Shown one piece after another: positions 1 through 5,292 of a stretch of DNA of 11,088 bases. How positions within the stretch are numbered: position 1 is the stretch's first letter; each line of letters begins with the position of its first letter. A model generated the notes under the pieces. It was not told the origin of the DNA. It searched no databases and was given only the letters and a program-made list of their open reading frames with translations. The stretch comes from Bacillota bacterium (GTDB taxonomy: Bacteria; Bacillota; Bacilli; Bacillales_B; DSM-18226). Both the position numbers and the translations under genes were made by a program. The stretch spans positions 1 through 11,088 of the forward strand of contig JAUZQA010000082.1 of the NCBI GenBank assembly GCA_030705665.1, read 5' to 3'.

Positions 1-1
1 C

Positions 2-118
2 GATCATTCAACTGTACAGATTGAAAATCCAACAATCAATGAGCATGGAAAATATGGTAAGGATTTTTTCTCAATTCATAAATGTACAAAAAATAGAACC
101 GTTCTTCTAAAAAGCTAA
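2..118 (+). CDS. C-terminal end of an unrecognised protein (partial)
   Basis: An open frame enters from the left edge and runs 38 codons to a TAA at 116-118. The residues (many charged and polar, ending in NRTVLLKS) and codon choice look like real coding sequence. No motif identifies a family. A strong hairpin terminator follows about 60 bases later, as expected at the end of a transcription unit. The start and most of the gene lie outside the window, so no function is offered. The alternative, that this is a chance frame, cannot be excluded at this length. Confidence 0.5.
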   Translation, partial: DHSTVQIENPTINEHGKYGKDFFSIHKCTKNRTVLLKS

Positions 119-179
119 CATATTATCAAAAATCTAATTTTGATAATAATCATGGTATAAAATATTCAAAAACAGGAAA

Positions 180-227
180 AATGATAAACCTCAGTTTTAC
201 TCTAACGAGGTTTATCATTTTATTTTT
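180..227. terminator. Bidirectional intrinsic terminator
   Basis: A perfect 13-bp stem (180-192 with 207-219, arm AATGATAAACCTC) encloses a 14-base loop. It is T-rich on the + side (220-227) and A-rich on the left, so it can act in both directions. It closes the partial + gene at the left edge and can also stop minus-strand transcription from the small gene at 305-553. Confidence 0.8.
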
Positions 228-304
228 ATGTATCAAAAGGAAATAGCACGATGAACGTGCTATACCAAAAATAGGAAAAACTCAGCTGATTTTAGCTTAC
301 TGGA

Positions 305-553
305 TCACCAAAGGAAAAATGGGTTGAAAGCAACTCCTACAAATGGTACGAAAGCTGGCGGTCCAAAAAATGGCCCCGGTCCAAAAAAGCCGAATCCATA
401 ACCTTCATTTGTACTTGAAGATTGCAATTCTTCAATTTCAAGACCATGTTTTCTTACCTTTGCTACCTTTCCAATTACCCATTCGCCTTTTTTATTTTTA
501 TATTGAATTAGTTTTCCCTCTAAATGCTGTGCTTGTTCATAATCTAAGTGCAT
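305..553 (-). CDS. Small protein with aromatic/Gly/Pro-rich tail, function unknown
   Basis: This is an 82-residue protein in two parts. Residues about 1-45 are polar and beta-rich (GKLIQYKNKKGEWVIGKV), like a small SH3-like or barrel fold. Residues about 50-82 are almost only F, G, P, V and A (FGFFGPGPFFGPPAF), ending in W. The start is an ATG with AAAGGAGGG at 560-568, six bases upstream, which is an excellent ribosome site. A sigma-E/sigma-K-like promoter lies at the right distance upstream (584-612), so expression in the mother cell during sporulation is a reasonable inference. Such sticky, aromatic tails occur in Bacillus spore-surface proteins, but I recognise no named family and no function should be assigned. 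It has no signal peptide or catalytic motif. Confidence 0.75.
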   Translation of the reverse strand: MHLDYEQAQHLEGKLIQYKNKKGEWVIGKVAKVRKHGLEIEELQSSSTNEGYGFGFFGPGPFFGPPAFVPFVGVAFNPFFLW

Positions 554-583
554 GATTTTCCCTCCTTTGAAATTGGCTTATTA

Positions 584-612
584 CACTTTATGTGGCATGT
601 CCAGTTTGTGTA
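584..612 (-). promoter_or_regulatory. Putative sigma-E/sigma-K-type promoter
   Basis: On the minus strand, CATAAAGTG (584-592) resembles the -10 of sigma-K (CATAnnnTA) and sigma-E (CATAcanT), with one mismatch to each. TACA (609-612) lies 16 bases upstream, matching the AC-centred -35 of sigma-K. The predicted start falls near 577, giving a leader of about 24 bases that contains the AGGAGG site of the 82-residue gene. This is motif inference only. Confidence 0.4.
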
Positions 613-734
613 CAAGCAATAAGCCTATGATTCAAAAAAGGGCAGCGGACCCGATCCCCCTATTAACGAAAACTAACGAAAACAATTTCTCAGTTCAGCA
701 ACCTATTTGGAAACTAATACCTCAGTTTTTTATT

Positions 735-772
735 TGAAAGAAAAAGCGATCCTCCACAAATTGGAGCATCGC
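735..772 (-). terminator. Intrinsic terminator of the 57-residue gene
   Basis: On the minus strand the arms GCGATGCTCCA and TGGAGGATCGC (746-772 on the +) pair with one internal mismatch around a 5-base loop. TTTTTCTTT follows (745 downward). The stem begins 9 bases after the TAA of the small gene at 781-954, which supports that gene being transcribed. Confidence 0.75.
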
Positions 773-780
773 ACACCGAG

Positions 781-954
781 TTATTCCACGGTAGGTTTTT
801 TATTTTGATAAATTTCTTTAGGACTTCCAAATGTTCCTTGTTCTCGATTCAATGAACCGCTGCCAAAACTCGGCAGCGTTTTTTCTTCTTTCCGTTCTTT
901 TCTTCGGCTAAGCCACTCACGAATCCGTTTGCGTAACCTTGAGCGTTTTTTCAT
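781..954 (-). CDS. Small basic protein, 57 residues, function unknown
   Basis: This minus-strand ATG frame encodes 57 residues. The first half is strongly basic (MKKRSRLRKRIREWLSRRKE) and may form an amphipathic helix. The second half is polar (SFGSGSLNREQGTFGSPKE). GGGGTGA about 6 bases upstream of the ATG is an acceptable ribosome site, and a good intrinsic terminator follows the TAA at once; both argue for a real gene. I do not recognise the family. The basic helix could bind nucleic acid or membrane, but this is not shown. One oddity is a hairpin plus T-run reading on the opposite strand inside the frame (858-884). A short protein-like frame (979-1110) ends 24 bases upstream on the same strand. 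Confidence 0.6.
   Translation of the reverse strand: MKKRSRLRKRIREWLSRRKERKEEKTLPSFGSGSLNREQGTFGSPKEIYQNKKPTVE
858..884 (+). terminator. Terminator-like hairpin antisense to the 57-residue gene
   Basis: CGCTGCC (858-864), a 7-base loop and GGCAGCG (872-878) form a perfect 7-bp GC-rich stem followed by TTTTTT (879-884) on the + strand. It has the form of an intrinsic terminator, but no + strand gene can be supported between 230 and 860. It may stop an antisense transcript, or be chance within coding sequence. Confidence 0.4.
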
Positions 955-978
955 TTCGCTTCACCCCAATCACCTATT

Positions 979-1110
979 TCACCAGCGGCAATCCAACGGG
1001 TCTTCACATGGTTCACTTACAGTATACATTTTTATTTTAACAGGTGCTAGTCCAGCAAAACAAATGGCTTGTGGACTATATAAAACCAGTTCATCATTTC
1101 TAATCCAAGT
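979..1110 (-). pseudogene. Protein-like open frame without a good start; possible gene remnant
   Basis: On the minus strand 43 codons are open from just after a TAA (1111-1113) to a TGA at 979-981, with natural-looking codon use and a Cys-containing end (MYTVSEPCEDPLDCRW from the only ATG, at 1029). No ribosome site precedes that ATG. Immediately upstream, other minus frames also read like protein before stopping (for example MIDEYECGPINLD ending near 1100, and RPFKRDILIDLKGYK further up), as if one gene had been broken by frameshifts. The whole could be a decayed gene of about 80 to 90 codons covering roughly 979-1200. The family is not recognised and chance cannot be ruled out. Confidence 0.3.
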
Positions 1111-1214
1111 TTATTGGTCCACATTCATACTCATCTATCATTCTAAAATCTATTTGTATCCTTTCAAATCTATTAAAATATCTCTCTTAAACGGTCTACT
1201 AGATGAATTGATGA

Positions 1215-1559
1215 ATATACATATTAATAAAAAAGTCAGGGCGTGAAAGTATGGCTATTTTTTCAAATAAAATTCATTGTGGAAATTGCGAAAATGTATT
1301 CCACCCGAATAATGAGAGAGGTAAAACTTATTGGTCATGCCAGGGCGATGAAAAGTGTGGAATTAATATTGTTAGCGAAGAAGCAATGATCGAATTTATT
1401 AGTAGAAGGTTATGGATTGACGATCGAACAAAAGAAAAAATCACAAATCTGATTGAAAGAAGTGTGGAAAAGATTGTTGTAAAAGATAAAAATAATTTTG
1501 ACGTGTTTTTCCGTGGACAAGAACCAATGTCCTGGAAGCCCGGACATATTCACTACTAA
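1215..1559 (+). pseudogene. Serine-recombinase C-terminal zinc-ribbon fragment
   Basis: From ATG 1251 the frame gives 102 residues with four cysteines placed as in the recombinase zinc beta-ribbon: C10-x2-C13, then C30 and C36. These are followed by a helical stretch and a beta pair (KIVVKDKNNFDVFF). In large serine recombinases this is the DNA-binding region after the catalytic domain. The catalytic resolvase domain (about 150 residues) and most of the middle domain are absent. The frame stays open 12 codons upstream of the ATG and reads KKSGRES before MAIFSNKIHCGNC. That resembles the segment just before the ribbon in intact recombinases, so this looks like a 3' remnant rather than a complete gene. 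AGGGCGTG before the ATG is only a moderate ribosome site, so expression as a small DNA-binding protein remains possible. Confidence 0.65.
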
Positions 1560-1579
1560 ATGAGAAAAAAACAGTATTC

Positions 1580-1621
1580 CATATAAAATAACAAACCTCA
1601 GCCATAAAACCGAGGTTTGTT
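1580..1621 (-). terminator. Intrinsic terminator of the usp gene
   Basis: AACAAACCTC (1590-1599) pairs perfectly with 1612-1621 around a 12-base loop. On the minus strand it is followed by TATTTTATAT, so it mainly ends the universal stress protein transcript. The + side lacks a T-run, though the stem could still attenuate transcripts from the recombinase fragment. Confidence 0.7.
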
Positions 1622-1636
1622 GGCAGCCCAGAATTT

Positions 1637-2098
1637 TTATTCCTTTGTCTCTTCCCGAACAATTAGAACATCACATGAAGCAAATCTGGTAATATGTTCT
1701 GACACACTGCCCATTAAAAGTCTTTCAACTGCATTTAATCCAGTGGCACCACAAATAATTAAATCACATTGTTTCTCTTTGGCAATTTCCTTTGGAATTT
1801 TTACTTTAGGGGAACCAAATTCAATGATACATTCAATATTTGTAAGGCCGGCGTTAATCGCTTTTTCCTTGTAATTCCCCAGCATATTTAATGCAATTTG
1901 TTCGCCTCTTTCGGCAATGTTTCGCTCGAAAGGCTCAACCTCAATTCCTGCGTAAGCATAGGTTCTTTGATCAATGACATGTACTAATAGCAGGTTTGCA
2001 TTGTTTCGCTTAGCAATTTCAACGGCTTTATTAAAGGCCCGCTCTGCTTCTTGAGATCCATCAATTGCAACTAAAATGTTATGATATTCAAATTCCAT
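1637..2098 (-). CDS. Universal stress protein, UspA family
   Basis: This is a soluble cytoplasmic single-domain Usp. From the second ATG (2096-2098) it has 153 residues, the usual length for the family. The N-terminus shows the first strand and Asp of the nucleotide pocket (ILVAIDGS, D13). The C-terminal half has the ATP-binding signature G-x2-G-x9-G-S (G117, G120, G130, S131), so it should belong to the ATP-binding class. GGAGG at 2107-2111 lies 8 bases before this ATG but only 2 bases before the upstream in-frame ATG at 2104, so the shorter form is preferred. The gene follows the ygbA-like gene by 41 bases on the same strand with no terminator between, so co-transcription is likely. Family members help survival under starvation, redox or energy stress; the exact role is not readable here. 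Confidence 0.93.
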   Translation of the reverse strand: MEFEYHNILVAIDGSQEAERAFNKAVEIAKRNNANLLLVHVIDQRTYAYAGIEVEPFERNIAERGEQIALNMLGNYKEKAINAGLTNIECIIEFGSPKVKIPKEIAKEKQCDLIICGATGLNAVERLLMGSVSEHITRFASCDVLIVREETKE

Positions 2099-2139
2099 TG
2101 TCATTTCCTCCTTTTTCCTATTATTTAATACTAGATATT

Positions 2140-2457
2140 TTATTTATTTAAAAGGTGTTTGACCGCATAGACTGGGTGATACAATAGCATTCTTGGTCCA
2201 GAAAAGCGCATTACCGATTTGATCTTTTGGCGATATTCTGGTTTATAACAATGGACAGAACAATTGGAGCAAGCAGTTTTACTCTCCCCAAATTGACAAA
2301 GTGAAAGCCTTTTTAACGCATATTCTTGTAAATCTTGGCAATCATTACAAAGTTCCTGTTGATGGTGATGTTTTTTTATACAATACAAACGAATCATTTG
2401 AGTAACAGTATCTTTTTCTTTTTGGACAATCGGTCCATTGTTCAGAACTTTTTTCAT
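2140..2457 (-). CDS. YgbA / nitrous oxide-stimulated promoter family protein
   Basis: This 105-residue cysteine-rich protein matches the pattern of E. coli YgbA. It has MIRLYC-x4-HH, then LCNDC, a helical YALKRL segment, C54, C63-x2-C66-x3-C70 followed by YKP, and a conserved ending (VMRFSGPRMLLYHP). The seven cysteines (26, 37, 40, 54, 63, 66, 70) and the His run suggest a metal or Fe-S site, but none is proven. In enterobacteria ygbA belongs to the NO-responsive NsrR regulon; that link is known there and only inferred here. The start is ATG 2457 with AAAGAGG about 9 bases upstream; an earlier ATG overlapping it is out of frame and stops at once. The usp gene follows 41 bases downstream. I could not find a convincing NsrR or Fnr site in the 200 bases upstream. 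Confidence 0.85.
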   Translation of the reverse strand: MKKVLNNGPIVQKEKDTVTQMIRLYCIKKHHHQQELCNDCQDLQEYALKRLSLCQFGESKTACSNCSVHCYKPEYRQKIKSVMRFSGPRMLLYHPVYAVKHLLNK

Positions 2458-2654
2458 GGCATGTAAACCTCTTTCACCTTTAGATTTACTAATTTAAAGG
2501 TATCATAAAAACACTTGAAAGCTATTCGTCTTTTATTAAGACTTTTCTACATTTTCTTTTTTCACTTGGTTCTCTCATGTTCTTCGTTTGCCTGAATCTT
2601 GTATTTTTTATCTATGGATTATACTGATTTACTAGGCTGCAAATCAATAAGACG

Positions 2655-2682
2655 AAAAAAAACCCTATATTAGGGCTTTTTT
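2655..2682. terminator. Terminator of the PAP2 gene
   Basis: CCCTA (2663-2667) pairs with TAGGG (2671-2675) and is extended by an A-run on the left and a T-run on the right. Read on the minus strand it is GC-stem then T8, 8 bases after the PAP2 stop codon. It can work in both directions. Confidence 0.8.
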
Positions 2683-2689
2683 GTTTTTA

Positions 2690-3343
2690 TTAACTAGATT
2701 TTGACTTACTCCGCTTCTCCATGTAGCTCTGATAAAACCAAATGGAAACGGCCAGCATACATCCACTCGCTAAGAATCCGCCAAGCACATCACTAGGATA
2801 ATGAACGCCTAAGTATATTCGGCTAACGCCTATCATGATAATCATAAATATACTGAAAATGATTATCATGCCGCGGCCCAATGATGTGGATAGATGTCTC
2901 CATAGCAAAAATGCAATGACCCCGTACAAGCTAAAGGCAGCCATAGAATGACCGCTGGGAAAACTAAAGCCATTTGCATCTACAATCCGATGGATCGTCG
3001 GTCGGGCACGATGAAAAATTGTCTTTAAGATTTCATTTAAAATTGTCGTACCTAGGACTACCCATATAAACAAAATCAACTCTCTTCGATGATGCAAAAC
3101 CTTAAATAGAAAAAATATTACTAAGAGCGCAATGATAACGACTTGTGTCCCTGAACCAATAAATGTAAAGAATTTCATGATGGATGTAAGACCTGGGGAT
3201 TCAAGGCCTTGAATAAACGCAATGATGGTACTGTCAAACTGGGCAATCTTTTTATCACTAACTAAAAGGGCGATCAAGCCAAAACCAATCGCGCACAATA
3301 AGCTTATCATTAAAGCCCATGTAAGTTGTTTCTTTAAATTCAT
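2690..3343 (-). CDS. PAP2-family membrane phosphatase
   Basis: This 217-residue integral membrane protein has about five to six hydrophobic helices (near 10-28, 55-80, 88-105, 134-148, 158-172, 185-204). It carries the three phosphatase motifs of the family: K107-x6-R114-P115, PSGH (129-132), and SR-x5-H-x3-D around 174-185 (SRIYLGVHYPSD). H132 and H181 are the expected catalytic histidines. Such enzymes remove phosphate from lipids such as phosphatidate, phosphatidylglycerophosphate or undecaprenyl pyrophosphate at the outer face of the membrane. B. subtilis YodM and BcrC are of this superfamily, and the substrate cannot be told from sequence. Start ATG 3343 follows GAGGTGG by a rather long 11-12 bases. 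The gene stands alone with its own terminator. Confidence 0.9.
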   Translation of the reverse strand: MNLKKQLTWALMISLLCAIGFGLIALLVSDKKIAQFDSTIIAFIQGLESPGLTSIMKFFTFIGSGTQVVIIALLVIFFLFKVLHHRRELILFIWVVLGTTILNEILKTIFHRARPTIHRIVDANGFSFPSGHSMAAFSLYGVIAFLLWRHLSTSLGRGMIIIFSIFMIIMIGVSRIYLGVHYPSDVLGGFLASGCMLAVSIWFYQSYMEKRSKSKSS

Positions 3344-3592
3344 AATTATCTAAGCCACCTCTTCTTTTGGGAATTGTATTTTAAAGCTATTCAATAACCG
3401 ATCGTCACTCCCAACTGCAGAAAAAACACTAATCCATTGAACATTCCCCTTATTTACCTATCATCAACATAAAATAATATAGTATTTTACTAATTGTTTC
3501 CATTATAAAAAGGTAGAAGATGTTGAAAATACGTTAAATCTATGATCTTCTTGTGTAGAACTTTTTTTGGATGTTTCCTGCAAATGGGCCTT
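3344..3592. other. A/T-rich intergenic DNA upstream of the PAP2 gene
   Basis: This stretch should hold the promoter of the PAP2 gene (minus strand), but no pair of hexamers at good spacing stands out. The motif TTTACTAATTGT at 3486-3497 recurs at 3944-3955, with a near copy at 3794-3805. No gene is supported here; the minus frames that cross it run out of the GC-rich repeat next door. Confidence 0.4.
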
Positions 3593-3781
3593 TTGATTTC
3601 CGCTCCGGGCACTCGCTTTCCGCGGGGAGGTTCCTGGAGTCTCTTCGGCGCTCTGGCGCCTGTGGGGTCTCCAGTGACCTCTGATCCCGCAGGACATTGA
3701 AAAGCTTCCTCGAATCTGCCCACGCACGAAGAAAATGCGATAGCATTTTCGAGGAGCCGAGTGCCCTCCGCTCCAATCAAC
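3593..3781 (-). repeat. GC-rich structured repeat, copy A (longer variant)
   Basis: This is a 189-base, GC-rich element in A/T-rich surroundings. Its ends are TTGATT (3593-3598) and AATCAA (3775-3780). Inside these is a direct repeat TCCGCTCC (3599-3606 and 3767-3774), then an inverted pair GGGCAC/GTGCCC (3607-3612 and 3761-3766). It shares blocks with copy B in reverse orientation: a 17-base block at 3656-3672 and CGCTTTCCGCGGG at 3614-3626. It also carries about 60 extra bases (about 3695-3758) with a perfect hairpin GAAAATGC/GCATTTTC (3731-3750). I recall this type of element, with ends near GTTGATTGG and a CTTTCCGCGGG core, as common between Bacillaceae genes, but know of no established function. 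Frames across it are spurious. Confidence 0.8.
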
Positions 3782-3805
3782 AGGGAGGCAAAATTAACTA
3801 ATTGT

Positions 3806-3924
3806 ATTGCAACACACATCTTTTTCTAACCTTGCAATCAAACTTAGAAGATGGTCTTTAGGCATCAATTCTTCAATAGATACAAATTCATATTCATTTT
3901 ACAATAATCATTTGGCTTAAACAT
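3806..3924 (-). pseudogene. Transposase N-terminal remnant (IS1182-like), frameshifted
   Basis: On the minus strand an ATG at 3922-3924 starts MFKPNDYCKMNMN. A one-base slip near 3886 is needed to continue as FVSIEELMPKDHLLSLIARL. That second segment matches the well-known opening of DDE transposases of the IS1182 group in Firmicutes (FVSI-x2-L-P-x-DHLL-x-I). The likeness fades near 3806, and the frame stops just before copy A of the GC-rich repeat. Only about 38 of the usual 400 to 500 residues remain. There is no catalytic domain and no recognisable insertion-sequence end. The assignment to the group is from memory of the motif, not from a search. Confidence 0.55.
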
Positions 3925-3981
3925 TGGTTTTACGACTTTTTTATTTACTAATTGTGCAGAATGACTTTATTGAAAACACTC

Positions 3982-4112
3982 GTTGATTGGCGCGGAAGGC
4001 ACGAAGACTCCTGCGGGAGTACGGGGCTGGGGAGACCCCACAGGCGCTTTTCGCGCCGAGGAGGCTCCCCGGCTCGCCCGCGGAAAGCGAAGTGCCTGGA
4101 GCGCCAATCAAC
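3982..4112 (+). repeat. GC-rich structured repeat, copy B
   Basis: This is a 131-base element bounded by perfect 12-bp inverted ends, GTTGATTGGCGC (3982-3993) and GCGCCAATCAAC (4101-4112). Nested structure follows: GGCAC/GTGCC (3998-4002 with 4092-4096), hairpin ACTCC-tgcg-GGAGT (4007-4020), GGGGAG/CTCCCC (4029-4034 with 4065-4070), and an apical GGCGC-ttttc-GCGCC (4043-4057). It shares long blocks with copy A, inverted. No target-site duplication is visible. The strand given is the orientation starting GTTGATTGG; copy A lies in the other orientation 200 bases away. Confidence 0.82.
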
Positions 4113-4124
4113 AGACCAGTTTAA

Positions 4125-4213
4125 CAGCCTATCCATCAAAACTATTTTGTCAAAGTAATCCAGTGAATTATTAAAGTAATTTAATAAAATGATAGGCTGG
4201 CGAGTTTTGACAA
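4125..4213. repeat. Interlaced inverted repeats ahead of the reductase gene
   Basis: CAGCCTATC (4125-4133) is perfectly repeated in inverse at 4191-4199, and TCAAAACT (4136-4143) at 4203-4210. The order is left1-left2-right1-right2, so the two pairings cross as in a pseudoknot rather than nest. The right part overlaps a TTGACA (4207-4212) that could be a -35 box for the downstream gene, but the matching -10 (TTTGAT, 4231-4236) is weak. Confidence 0.35.
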
Positions 4214-4310
4214 TCTGAAGATTATATTTTTTTGATTAATTGTTAAGGTACAGGTTGCGGAATGAATTTGTTTTGAGGTACATTTATCATGAAAAAGGGA
4301 GGAAATTAAT

Positions 4311-5237
4311 GTGAAATATTTCAAGATTGCCAATACAGATTTAAATGTATCAAATATTATTATGGGTAACATGCGATTGACGCAGCTCGCTTTACCAGAA
4401 ATTGAGCTGTTAATAAAGACTGCTTTGGAAGAAGGAATTAATTTCTTTGACCATGCGGATATCTATGGTGCCGGGGAATGTGAAACACTTTTTTCGGATG
4501 CCATTCAAATGAATCCAAGTATCCGTGAACAAATGATTATTCAAAGCAAATGCGGGATCCGCCCTCAAGAAAAGATGTACGATTTTTCAAAAGAACATAT
4601 TATTTCTTCTACCGAACAGATTTTAAAAAGATTAAAAACAGATTACCTGGATATATTGCTGCTCCATCGCCCAGATGCCTTAATGGAACCAGCAGAAGTA
4701 GCTGAAGCATTTGAGGAGCTGCATAGCAGTGGAAAAGTGAAATATTTCGGTGTATCCAACCACAATCCTTTGCAAATACAACTCTTGCAAAAATACATAC
4801 CGCAAAAGTTAGTTATCAATCAACTGCAATTTAGTATCGCCCATACTCCGATGATCGACTCTGGAATTTCTTTAAATATGAATATCGACCAAGCGATCAA
4901 TCGGGATAGCAACGTTTTGGATTACTGCCGGCTTCATGACATAACCATTCAAGCCTGGTCCCCTTTCCAAAAGGGATTTTTTGAAGGAACATTCCTGGGT
5001 GATTACAAAAATTATGGAGAGTTAAATGATTATATTAAAGAGCTTGCGGGTAAATATGAGGTTACAGATACTGCGATCACGACTGCATGGATTACCCGCC
5101 ATCCTGCCAATATTCAGGTTATTCTTGGAACAACCAATAGAGATCGTTTAAAAGATGCCTGCAAAGGTTCAGAAATACCGTTAACGAGAAAAGAATGGTA
5201 TGACATTTATCGATTGGCTGGAAATATGATCCCATAA
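4311..5237 (+). CDS. Aldo/keto reductase family oxidoreductase
   Basis: This 308-residue cytoplasmic NAD(P)H-dependent oxidoreductase has a TIM-barrel fold and reduces carbonyl groups of aldehydes or ketones; the substrate is unknown. The catalytic tetrad of the family is visible: D47 and Y52 in FFDHADIYG, K80 in IQSKCG, and H119 in LLLHRPD. Further family signs are GVSNHNP (147-153), the WSPFQ turn (216-220) and the cofactor-binding ILGTTNRDRL near the C-terminus (271-280). It resembles the YdhF/YcsN subgroup and length is normal. The start is GTG 4311, because GGGAGG (4297-4302) lies 8 bases upstream and the overlapping ATG stops at once. It is monocistronic and convergent with the NADH dehydrogenase gene; a shared terminator follows. 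Confidence 0.93.
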   Translation: MKYFKIANTDLNVSNIIMGNMRLTQLALPEIELLIKTALEEGINFFDHADIYGAGECETLFSDAIQMNPSIREQMIIQSKCGIRPQEKMYDFSKEHIISSTEQILKRLKTDYLDILLLHRPDALMEPAEVAEAFEELHSSGKVKYFGVSNHNPLQIQLLQKYIPQKLVINQLQFSIAHTPMIDSGISLNMNIDQAINRDSNVLDYCRLHDITIQAWSPFQKGFFEGTFLGDYKNYGELNDYIKELAGKYEVTDTAITTAWITRHPANIQVILGTTNRDRLKDACKGSEIPLTRKEWYDIYRLAGNMIP

Positions 5238-5248
5238 TGATTGAAAAT

Positions 5249-5287
5249 AAAAGAATGGCTCAGAGTTTTTCTGAACCATTCTTTTTT
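5249..5287. terminator. Shared bidirectional terminator between convergent genes
   Basis: AAAAGAATGG (5249-5258) pairs with CCATTCTTTT (5276-5285). TCAG/CTGA continue the stem after one mismatch, around a 7-base loop. T-runs on both strands make it suitable for the reductase gene (+) and the NADH dehydrogenase gene (minus), whose stop codon is 7 bases away. Confidence 0.85.
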
Positions 5288-5292
5288 GGCTA

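Noticed and set aside
552..737. 61-residue + strand frame
   Set aside because: No ribosome site and protein-unlike sequence; it overlaps the promoter and start of the 82-residue minus gene.
929..1246. 105-residue + strand frame
   Set aside because: Unusual composition, no ribosome site, overlaps the small minus-strand gene and the more protein-like minus frames.
180..1621. Terminators at 180-219 and 1590-1621 share the arm AAACCTCAG and GAGGTTT, suggesting a duplicated element
   Set aside because: Likeness is limited to short stem arms; flanks and loops differ, so chance or common terminator form is enough.
3490..3819. Minus-strand frames of 74 to 109 residues over repeat copy A
   Set aside because: They exist only because the GC-rich repeat lacks stops; composition is unlike protein, three frames are open together and there is no ribosome site.
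3948..4174. Frames of 63 to 68 residues on both strands over repeat copy B
   Set aside because: Same cause: open frames on both strands of a palindromic GC-rich element.
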